DNA of 64,000 nucleotides. Source: Corbicula japonica (lineage: Eukaryota; Mollusca; Bivalvia; Venerida; Cyrenidae). The notes under the pieces were generated by a model, which saw only the letters and a list, made by a program, of their open reading frames with translations, made no database searches and was not told the DNA's origin. A program made the position numbers and the translations under genes. Below are positions 21,455 to 30,838 of this stretch, piece after piece (positions within the stretch are counted from its first letter, which is position 1; every line of letters starts with the position of its first letter). Where the stretch lies: contig JAZAYU010000061.1 in NCBI GenBank assembly GCA_038501625.1, positions 1,724,303 to 1,788,302 of the forward strand, in the 5' to 3' direction.

Positions 21455-24400
21455 GTTCGTGATACAAAATTTACTTGCGTTCACTCCTGGGGCCAAGATC
21501 ATAAAACTAAGTTTTGAGATCAGTCTCAAATCTCAAGGATCTGATTGGCGGAAATGGCGACCAGATGCTTGAGATTTGAGACTGATCTCCAGATTTTGTT
21601 TTATGATCTTGGGCACTGTTTGTAGTATTTACTAAGACCTAAATCTTCCTTCAAACTTCACAGATCTTTGTACCAGTAAAGAACAAAATCGAACTGCTTT
21701 ATATAATGTATACATGTATATTGTATTTAGCACTTGGCAATGCTTACAGAGGTGTATCTTAAACGTATCCAATACATACCGTATTAAACACAAAATCTGC
21801 ATTATATACAACCTCTCACATATAAATTCATTAATTTTAATTTAACTGTAAGATTATCATAAATGACTGTATGACATTCAGTATTAATACACTGCGAAGT
21901 TTCCCCGTGCTTTAAAAAAGTGCCGGTAAGCCACACCCGCCAACCGGCAGAGCCAGGAGCGGGCGGCACATCCAGGCGCAGACACGGTAAGTTTTTTCAT
22001 ACTTTACAGCGGTGTAAGTAATTATCATTTTCGCTAGTTTTGATTAACTTTTGGAAAGAAATATCGGCTGATTTTAAAAGCCAAATGAATTCTGCACATA
22101 TCCGTTGATTTCTAAAGTGGTAGAAGGGATAATAAACATTTAATCGCGATTTAAAAAGGGAAGTTTGTGATGAAATCTTGAAGTTCTGCGTTTTATAGCA
22201 AAATGCTCCATAGATCTGAAAATCTGCACAAATCTCTAAGCACTATTGGAAAATTTAATCATTCCCCTGGCAATATGTGAAATATTAGCACAAACAGACT
22301 TTTAACAAATTCGCGAAGGCTTGGTGAATAGAGCTGGGGTATAGAAATGGGCAGGTCCATGGAGCAGAAAGCGAATTTATTGGCGGGGACCAGGAGCAGA
22401 TATAATCGAGTACGGAAAATCGTTTGATTATTGTTTGACACTATTCTACATTCTCAATAATAAAAATTTGTTGACATACAGTGATAGTATTGTCCGTCCG
22501 TATGTCTGTTCATGTCGCAAAGTATACAGAAATCATTTCTAAAGGGGTTTGGTTAGCTTGTAATGCATGAACTCTCTTAAGTTAACTGAATTATCGCTGG
22601 TTAAAAATTTGTCACACTGTTGTTGATCGTTCACAGGAAAAAGCACATCAAAACACCGAAAACGAAAGTTAATGACTGACGTTCAGTTCACCCCAGATAA
22701 TGTGTAAACTTATTTCACCGTCATTACTTTATCAATTTCTCTAAACTTTACAAAATTGTGATGCTAATTTATCTGGGATTTTTTTTTAAAGCAGTATTTG
22801 CTTTTTTCAGCACGTTGTGTTTTGGTTAAATTTGCTATAAGTGAAGTTCTTGAAATTTGCGAATTATGTTAATATTTTCTTATATAAAGCTCAAAAACGC
22901 ATCTGTTGTCTCAAAATCAATTGGGAATTATAAAATATAGAATTTCTTCCATTTCCACATCTTTTTATTGTTTGATATTTGATATTAGTTTATCGTAAGT
23001 GCAGAAACCCCATAAAAATCTCGTTAAAGATATGCGCAAGCTTTAAAAGCTATTAATATAGTCTTTTCCATAGAATGAAAACTCGTGCTTAACTTGTAAA
23101 GGCAAATATGTTACCAAAGATAATTTACATACTTTTGTTTTTTAAATGGTCCTTAGGCCGGATAAAAATGATAAATAAATTTTGGAATGGACTAAGGTTT
23201 TACATTGTTCTTTTAAGTTATGGTCGCGTATCAAAAGTGGTAAAGATGGACGGAAACGGCGTTTAACATTACTATTTATGTCACGTGTAATGTGAATGGT
23301 TCAATTAAACACGTTTATTCTTTAAAAATACTAAAATGTTTTACTTTACTCTTGGTCTTAAAATACAAATACCAATAGTAATACCCAGCTTCATGCTCAC
23401 TGCTTTCGACACTAAACGCAATTCCTTAATCAGTGTATGTGTATGCTCAGGTACTGAAGTTTATTTTGGCAGAAAATGGATTCGTTACCTACTTTACACC
23501 GTACACTCGCAAACAATTTTTCATTTACACTCCGTACATAACTTAGCTAGACACTGTACACAAGGCATGGCGGTTTTTCGCAAATGTGTTATAGTTGCTA
23601 GAGTTGGTTAATGTCGGTTTTAATACAAGTGGAAGAAAGTCTATATTTTATAAATCCAGATTTAGAGACAGAAAATGCGTTTTGGGCTTCATTATTGGAA
23701 ATTATCAACATAGTTCGCAAATGTCAACAACTAGGCTACACTTCATCGCAAATTTAACCAAAACTAAAACTACCCAACGTGCAGAAAAAAATCAAATACT
23801 TCTAAAAACATATTTAGCGTCATCAATTTTGGTTTGTTTACATACATCGATAAGAAATGATGGTGAAATAAGTTGAAACATTACCTGGGCTAATCTGGTC
23901 GTCAGCCACTCAACTTTCGTTTTCGGAACAGAACAGTTTCTATAAAAGTAAAGAAAAATCTCAGGAAATAAGAAGAAAAGTATTCCCAGAAGAATTTCGA
24001 TAACTAATGGTTAAATCTTTATTTGAAATCAATGAATCTAACGTTTTTTTCTTCCGTGAGATATAGTGTACAGAGGTAGTCCAAATTAAGTCCAGAGCTT
24101 ATTTTTTATGTTTCGACTAAAGCTGATAATACCCCAGCGTGTTTTGATTCATTCAATGACGAAATGATGGCTAACCATGTTTTAAGGACACAGACCGGTA
24201 AAAAATTCAATGTTCAATGAAGTTCACAATTTCAAAATGCCATTATAGTTTGAAGCCGTTAAAATGATCCAGTTGCAAACATATACTAAGGCTTATACTG
24301 ATTAAATAGCGATAATTTAGTTAACTAATGATAGTTCATGCATCACAAGCTTACATAACTCCTCTAGAAATGATTTCTGTATACTTTATGACATGAACAG

Positions 24401-27400
24401 ACATACGGACGGACAATACTATCATTCTATCTTAACGAAATTTTATTATTGAGCACGTAAAATAGTGTCGAAACAATACATCAAACGATTTTCCGTACTC
24501 GATTATATCTGCTCCTGGTCCCCGCCAATAATTTCGCTTTCTGCTCCATGGACCTGCCCATTTCTATACCCCAGCTCTATTCACTAAGCCCTTGCAAATT
24601 CGTTAAAAGTCTGTTTGCGCTAATATTTCACAAATTGCCAGGGGAATGATTAAATTTTCCAATAGTGCTTACAGATTTATGCAGATTTTCAGATCTATGG
24701 AGCATTTTGCTATAAAACGCAAAACTTCAAGATTTCATCACAAACTTCCCTATTGAAATCGCGATCAAATGTTTATTATCCCTTCTACCACTTGAGAATT
24801 CAACGAATATGTGCAGAATTCATTTGGCTTTTAAAATCAGCCGATATTTCTTTCCAAGAGTTAATCAAAACTAGCGAAAATGATAATTTCTTACACCGCT
24901 GTCAAGTATGAAAAAACTTACCGTGTCTGCGCCTTGATGTGCCGTCCGCTCCTGGCTCTGCCGGTTGACGGGTGTGTAAGCGTTAGATGCCCAAAGCTGG
25001 ATGACCATAGATATTTAACCAATATGCACGACAGCTCGTGCGTTTAGACAGTGAACAAAACAACTTTTGATTGGCCCATTCAAAAGATCTTACCCAATCA
25101 AAGGAAATTATTTTCCGTCTAATTCGCTTCACTTAACCGGCGGAAAATACATTTTCCATGTATGACGATTTAGCAAATTAACTAAATAACTCCTCCTGTG
25201 CTAAATCTCTCGGACACACGCCGGTCTCGGAAACAACCCTATAGAATTTTAAACCCGCCAATAGTAAAACAACAACAGCAATGACAACAAATATCAATAT
25301 TTACACTCCAGAGGACACATTTTTTAAGCAAACATAACTAAATTTTGAAATACAATTCATTTACAGTTAAAGCTATCTTTAACTTGGATACAAGCAAGAT
25401 GGTCTAAGTTAAATATTACGTAGTATTATAAATGCTTATTCTACATTTTTATTCATTTTCATTGATATTTTCTATAATTTTATGGCAATTACGAAAGGCG
25501 TTGAACAAAATGTCTAAATGTAAATGTTAAAGTTGAAAGATTTCATGCATTCTTCTAAAGATTTGGAGTTGTCTTGATCGAAACGGTTATATTGAAGATT
25601 TTAGCATTATTTAATCATCACCTCATCCTCGGCCACCCTGGGTTGGAGGTTATAAAACTGAGATTGGAAACCAGTCCCAAATCTCAAGCATCTGATTGGC
25701 TGAAATGGCGACTCGTTTCCATGCTCAGTTTTATAACCTTGGGCACTGGAATTAAATTCACCTTCATTGAACTTAAATACATGCTTATTACATAGTCATC
25801 AATGTAATTTAGATATATAAAAAATTATTATAAATCAAAATTTGTAGTACCGTATCTTGGAAACTGATATAAATTAATTACTATATAATACCAACTGAAA
25901 TATTCGGCGGTCCGTAGATTATGCTCCCGACCAGGACTGACTTGGAGTTTGATTACCGGTATGACGACAAGGGGTTTTTCTTCAAATTCTCTGGATAACT
26001 TCAGCAATAATGATCTCTGACTAGTTTGATATCTGATCCAATCTATGATACACTTCCAAATGCACCTTACAGATACAACAATTTGTCACCTAGCTCAGGT
26101 GAGCGATTTAGAGTCTTGGTGACTCTTGTCTGATGTTTTATTTTCAGCCGAGTGTCCAGTCTGGTCCAATAGGCTATCTGTATGAATTTGATTGTAAAGC
26201 CGTAATACCGGGGGCGCCTGACGGCTGGATTACCATTGCATTTGAGCACCAGGTACGTTATATTTTACCAAGATGGTGACGACGCCGAGATTTTACCAAG
26301 ATGGTGACGACGCCGAGCACCTGGTACGCCTTATGTGACGCCTTTTATGAACATATACATGAGGTTGAAGATACATTTGATGGTCGAATCACCGATTATT
26401 TTTAGATTTAGAGATATGCAAGGACTTTTACTGTCAGATTTAAGGTATTATGCCTTTCGCCATTGCTTTGCCATCGACAAACAAGAAAAATATTAAAATT
26501 ACTCAAACGGCACAATGCAGCTGGCTTAAATCTTGATTTTTAAAGTTTTATATTAAATTTTCAACTTAACAAATTGTAATTTTCAACATTTAAACTTGAA
26601 TTTTTAATATACAAAAATGTACTTTCTTGAATTTTCATCTTACTGTCTAGAAATTTCAAGAAACAAAGTTCAAATCGCTCACTCGTGGCGGATTTGAAGA
26701 CACGGGCGAATTTGAGAAATTATGGAAGCTTGGTTATTGATGTGGAGCATTTATGGCACCGGGTAATTAACCATTCAGCCTTTGTATAGCTGATGTGGAG
26801 TCCATTTAGTTGCATGCAGCGATGCAAGTTCAGAGCTCAATATTATAAAACTGAGAACAGAATAGAGACAAGTCTCAAATCTCAAGATTCTTAAGATTTG
26901 AGACCGGTCTCCATCTCAGTTACATAATCTTGAAGCAAGATCTCTTTGAAAACGAATAGGAGCGTTTAGAAACGATAGAATCAGCACATTACCCCTCTAA
27001 ATTCATATAAAGGCTGTGATTTTTTGTGGCTGGTTACATCTTTCCAAAATGTTTGGTCTACAATTTACCAGCAACAATAGGTAAAATTGTCCTCTGTTTC
27101 TTAACAATGCGAGACACATAGGTCTATAAGAATGAAATAAGCGATTTTCTCGAAGTATTGCAAGATTTTGAGCTTTTATCTTTAAGAGTATCTTTGAGAT
27201 TTTATGTTAAAAGGACATATTAAACTATGTGTACCACAGTGGCTTAATGCCTATCAGATACGTGTGACTATGACATGAAAGTTTTTGGTATTTCTTTTAG
27301 GTTGGGTATTCGAAGAAAGAAGGGCAGCACGAGATACAGGTGTGCCCAGGGGATCCTTCAGCCTCAGACCTAGGTAACCAGCCCAAATCCCAAAAATACC

Positions 27401-29744
27401 ACCTACAGTTTGCTAGAAGTTGTTTTTCCGTCGGTTTCCGTTCCTTAAGGAGAAGCATGTAAAGAGCAAACATAAGCTTAATTTAAAACCCGTTGTTTTT
27501 TCATTGCCGATTGTCGGCAGGACTGCCGTTGCTTTTGCAGCGGATTTTTTAACTTACTATATACTATAATATATATTTAAATAATCAACATATAACCGGT
27601 ATGTATTTCTAGTGACCACTAAAGCACCATCTACAGTAGAAACCACGACTACACCAACACCGACCACTACCTCCACTACATCTGCAACTACACTCACCAC
27701 CACCACAACACCACTGCCTACCACCACGTCGACGACTGTTACAACAACTTCGACCACTGTAACCACTGTAACAACGATCACGCCCTCTACGACTCCGGTG
27801 CCATCAACACACGAGACTCTGACACTGCGAACTCTGTTCCCAGAGTTCAGCCCCGTTAGACTTGTACCAACGACAGCTAAGCCAGTGGTTAAAGGTATAA
27901 TGCTCGAGTCTCATTACCTGATTAAAAAAAAAACAACGTTCATTCAAATATGAACGTGTTAAGGCGAAAAGTATATATTTACACGTAAACTTCATTCACT
28001 ACGTACAACGATGTGTTAATTAAACGAATCACAATTGCTGATGGCCAGGAGCGTGCCGTCATTCGCTTTGCCGTCAACGTGGATGTTCTAACAAGACGTA
28101 AAAATTCATCTTCGTCATTCCATTCTTCTCACAATTTCGTTAAAATGAGAGTATTTATGTGTATTAGAATTAAGTTGATATTTCATTGTGTTCATATGGG
28201 TATGAAAAACAATTGGATTGTTTAAAGTAAGTGTGAAGCCGGGCTTCACACTCTTGAGACACCCCAAAGGTTTTCCATACCAAAATGAACATCATCAAAT
28301 ATCGATGCAATCTTTAACATGAGTCACTGGTGATTGTTCTTTTTGAAATACCAGTTCTGACAAAAAGATCAGCCTCGACGAACCAAAAACAAATGCATGT
28401 CGGCAAGTCATTTCCTCTTTGCTGCTATAGTTATTTATAGGGTTAGACAGACAATACACTTATTTTTCAGGAAACGTCAACTTGTGCCCGGCCCAGCTGC
28501 ATCAGTACACGAAAGAAGACGGCGGCGCTCTTACGCAGTATGGCGACTACTGCTACGAGCTGGTTCCCATACGGGCAATCTGGTCACGTGCTGAAAGTGA
28601 CTGTATGGCAAAGGGAGGGGACCTATTTCATATATCCGACTCGTTTCTTCAAGACTACATATACAGATGGATAAAGTCGTATAACTTTGACCACGCCGTT
28701 TGGACGGGATTACATGACGTGCGGGTAGAAGAAAACTTTGAATGGATATCAGGTAAACTTGGTTATTCCGTCTTTATAAAATATAAATTGCAACCGGATC
28801 CAACACTCACTTGCATACAGCTGGTGTTCAGTGCTGGGATGTGTGATACTTTTTTTAATAAGTGATTACCCTTTTACTCATTTACTCTTGCAAGTGTTGT
28901 TTTTTCTGTTGCTGACTAACCAACCGACCGGGAAAAAGTTCGAGCTTGCGACTCTGTGAAAATCGTTTTTAACCTGAAAGCGTTGTAACGAATTCTATGC
29001 TACAGGTGACCCTGTGATCTACACCAACTTCCACCCGGACCGGAAGGGGAACTTGGCCAGTCATTATATAGAGGACTGCGTGCTGTTTGTGCCGTACGCA
29101 CCTTACTACGGCCAATGGGATGACGTCATTTGCGGATCCATTGGCTTATTTGGCGACACCGGACAACAGAACCCCTTTATCTGTGAATACGGTAGGTGTA
29201 TATATTGTTATGATAAGGCGCGTAGCGAAGCACCATATCAGAAGCATGTCGAACATTAATAGAATAGAAAGTTGTTAAACATGAAACGTGAATGTCCCGA
29301 AATCGTCTCGGTTTGAAGCGAGAATTCTGTCTACAGAAAGAGTTAAATGGTAAAAAATTACAGACACTGATCTCAAATGCCCGCGACTACCCGTACCCCT
29401 ACTCAGGTCCGTTAGTGTATTTATGTTACCGATGACTATAACACGTCACTAACGTGATATATAATAATCGTAATAATAATTTCAAGAAATGTTTAACAAT
29501 TAGGATTTGTGAGTTATTTAATATTAACCTTCTCCGGCTCTGAAAGTGAATCCTAGCAAGTTAAATGTAACTGAGATTATCAGTAAAAAAATCTTTATTG
29601 TTTAAAAATGGCTGTCAATGTGCACACTATGATGGGTTTTAGATGCATTTTTCCTAGCAGTATTTATTTTTGCAGATAACATCACTATATTATTTTATTC
29701 CAGCAATACATCCACACCGTGAAACCGCACAATTGATTGGATAG
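21350..29744 (+). CDS. secreted C-type lectin with Thr-rich linker, 7 exons, complete
   Basis: Coding segments: 21350-21454, 26148-26252, 27301-27373, 27613-27894, 28471-28752, 29006-29191, 29704-29744; 357 residues. Signal peptide MSMRVWILVHLAVCGVLA, then a short Cys-containing module (DYDCMCNYDVERG, YLYEFDCKAV, HEIQVCPGD), a Thr-rich mucin-like stretch of ~90 residues (likely O-glycosylated) and one C-type lectin domain from about residue 192 to 342. CTLD hallmarks: an extra N-terminal Cys (long form), YCYELV, AVWTGLHD, EDCVLF, GQWDDVICG and PFICEYA; six cysteines. The WND-type position reads WDD, but I see no clear EPN or QPD sugar-specificity motif, so Ca-dependent sugar binding is uncertain. 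TAA sits directly before the first ATG (21347-21349), which supports this start. Probable role in innate recognition, inferred from the family. Confidence 0.85.
21489..21618. mobile_element. family A palindromic element, 35 bp after the lectin exon 1 donor
   Basis: 'gccaagatcataaaactaag' and the complementary 'gttttatgatcttgggc'; one arm lacks the ATTGGCTGAAATGGCG block, so the palindrome is asymmetric. Confidence 0.75.
21928..24980. repeat. giant inverted repeat (foldback) inside lectin intron 1
   Basis: Left arm ~21928-22956, right arm ~23625-24980, loop ~670 bp. Examples of pairing blocks: 'ggctctgccggttg' at the outer end, 'cgattatatctgctcctggt', 'ccatggacctgcccatttct', 'cggacggacaatact', and further in 'ccgaaaacgaaagtt' and 'ttataaaatatag'. 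The outer 570 bp of each arm pair with few mismatches, the inner part with more. The right arm holds some 320 bp (about 23945-24280) that the left arm lacks. No recognisable protein. Confidence 0.85.
22957..23624. other. loop of the giant inverted repeat, no gene recognised
   Basis: AT-rich; open frames of 91 and 93 residues start at 23336 and 23595 but overlap the repeat and match nothing I know. Confidence 0.5.
25643..25746. mobile_element. family A palindromic element, one arm shortened
   Basis: 'gaggttataaaactgag' to 'ctcagttttataaccttggg'; the second arm lacks the block between ATGGCG and GGTTTCCATG. Confidence 0.7.
26148..26252 (+). CDS. lectin exon 2: Cys-containing module
   Basis: Acceptor tattttcag, donor CAG|gtacgt, 35 codons: IGYLYEFDCKAVIPGAPDGW and on to FEHQ. 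Only this frame is open between the splice sites. Confidence 0.8.
26244..26330 (+). repeat. direct duplication at a splice donor (lectin intron 2)
   Basis: 'taccaagatggtgacgac' occurs twice in 26266-26313, and the exon 2 end GAGCACCAG|gtacgt is echoed by gagcacctg|gtacgc at 26314-26328. Confidence 0.75.
26839..26940. mobile_element. family A element, degenerate
   Basis: 'tattataaaactgagaac', 'agtctcaaatctcaag', then 'cttaagatttgagaccggtc'; central stem lost. Confidence 0.55.
27301..27373 (+). CDS. lectin exon 3
   Basis: 73 bp, acceptor tttcttttag, donor CTA G|gtaacc: VGYSKKEGQHEIQVCPGDPS. Ends in phase 1. Confidence 0.8.
27613..27894 (+). CDS. lectin exon 4: Thr-rich mucin-like linker
   Basis: Acceptor tatttctag, donor AAA G|gtataa. 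Dominated by Thr, Pro and Ser (TTTTPTPTTTSTTSATTLTT), then a less biased end (LFPEFSPVRLVPTTAKPVVK). Confidence 0.85.
28471..28752 (+). CDS. lectin exon 5: first part of C-type lectin domain
   Basis: Acceptor atttttcag, donor TCA G|gtaaac. Contains YGDYCYELVPIRAIWSRAES, DCMAKGGDLFHISDS and HAVWTGLHDV. Confidence 0.92.
29006..29191 (+). CDS. lectin exon 6: second part of C-type lectin domain
   Basis: Acceptor atgctacag, donor TAC G|gtaggt. Contains PVIYTNFHPDRKGN, YIEDCVLFV, GQWDDVICGS and NPFICEY. Confidence 0.92.
29694..29699 (-). terminator. first canonical poly(A) signal for the HSPA12-like gene
   Basis: AATAAA on the minus strand, the first after the stop codon at 29867; others follow at 29663-29668 and 29594-29599. 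It lies next to the acceptor of the opposing lectin's last exon. Confidence 0.4.
29704..29744 (+). CDS. lectin exon 7: terminal exon
   Basis: 41 bp, found by phase: acceptor ttttattccag followed by CA that completes GCA, giving AIHPHRETAQLIG and TAG at 29742-29744. A poly(A) signal follows 40 bp later. Confidence 0.8.
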
Positions 29745-29783
29745 AGGGTTGAATTTTTTGACAGTTTATCTGTTTTGAAATGA

Positions 29784-29789
29784 AATAAA
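29784..29789 (+). terminator. poly(A) signal of the lectin gene
   Basis: AATAAA 40 bp after the lectin stop codon and 78 bp before the stop codon of the opposing HSPA12-like gene. Confidence 0.65.
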
Positions 29790-29866
29790 TAGAGATCTTT
29801 CGAGATATACTATTTTTAAATTAGATAACTCCAGTAAAACATTGGCAAGTATACACTATAAATGAC

Positions 29867-30838
29867 TCATTCAATATATTCAAACACATCCTCACTGCTA
29901 CCCGCAAAGTCACTTTCCAAGAAATCAAACTTAGCCACACACTGTATGTCAAACTCTGACGCCACCGCGGTTGCCTCGAGTTCGGTTCCTCGGCACGTCA
30001 TACTCAGCACCAGGGTGACACGGTCCGCCTGGATCTCTTCCGGAATGACGATTCCTAGCTTACCGAGGTACTTGCATCCCGGCTCATCACAGAACAACGG
30101 ATCCCGGTTTGTAGAATGGTACACGTTCCAATACACGCGAGGATTGTTCCTATTGGCTATAACATACCGCCGTTCCCGACTCTTACCACCAACATATACG
30201 TGCTCTGAAATTTCTATATGCTTGTCAAATACGTTATCAACTATAGCTTTACCTTTTACTATCTTTTTGCGTTCAGTAGGATACGTTGAAGGATTATACA
30301 GTTTTCTGGTGTGGACACCGTATGTGTAAGGGCTAATACGGGCAGCAATAATTTTAGAATCATTGCCAAACATCACAGCGCCTTTCAAGATGGCGACACT
30401 TCCGTTTCCGGGAGCAATAACTCTTAAAGTATTGAAATGATTTCTTAATGCGGAACTAACGGCAGGAGACTCGGAGAAACCTCCGACAAGAAGAAGTGTC
30501 GACACAAGTTTCAGTTCTTTCTTTTTCAACAGTTCGGCAATATGCTGTATTATTTCCTTTACAGCAGGTTCGAAAAGTTTCTCCATAATGGCAGGTTTAA
30601 GAATAAGGCTGTGCCGTACTAGCTCGACATTATGCTTGAATTCCTTTTCGCGCAATCTTTCTTTAAGATCGTACTTCTTTGCCTCTTGAAACATGGTTTC
30701 TAAGTCTACAGGAAAGTTTAGGTCGATTTCCTCGGAATTTGGCGTGTATTGGCGTTTCTTTTTCTCAAAATCTTTCTGGAACTCGATCCAGTCACTGGCG
30801 CAGTCCCGACAGAACATATCAAACACAGGCCTTGTCAC
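29867..30838 (-). CDS. HSPA12-like exon 6: last and largest
   Basis: Acceptor tatcttgcag; starts VTRPVFDMFCRDC; contains LLLVGGFSESPAVSSALRNH; TGA at 29869-29867. Encodes 323 residues. Confidence 0.93.
   Translation of the reverse strand: MTRPVFDMFCRDCASDWIEFQKDFEKKKRQYTPNSEEIDLNFPVDLETMFQEAKKYDLKERLREKEFKHNVELVRHSLILKPAIMEKLFEPAVKEIIQHIAELLKKKELKLVSTLLLVGGFSESPAVSSALRNHFNTLRVIAPGNGSVAILKGAVMFGNDSKIIAARISPYTYGVHTRKLYNPSTYPTERKKIVKGKAIVDNVFDKHIEISEHVYVGGKSRERRYVIANRNNPRVYWNVYHSTNRDPLFCDEPGCKYLGKLGIVIPEEIQADRVTLVLSMTCRGTELEATAVASEFDIQCVAKFDFLESDFAGSSEDVFEYIE

Noticed and set aside
23336..23876. Two ~90-residue open frames near the loop of the giant hairpin, considered as a transposon protein
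   Set aside because: No transposase, integrase or polymerase motif is visible, and the second frame lies in the inverted-repeat arm, where the opposite arm does not keep it open.
27557..27781. Val-rich minus-strand open frame
   Set aside because: Complement of the Thr-rich lectin linker exon.
29862..30329. 155-residue plus-strand open frame
   Set aside because: Antisense shadow of the HSPA12-like last exon.
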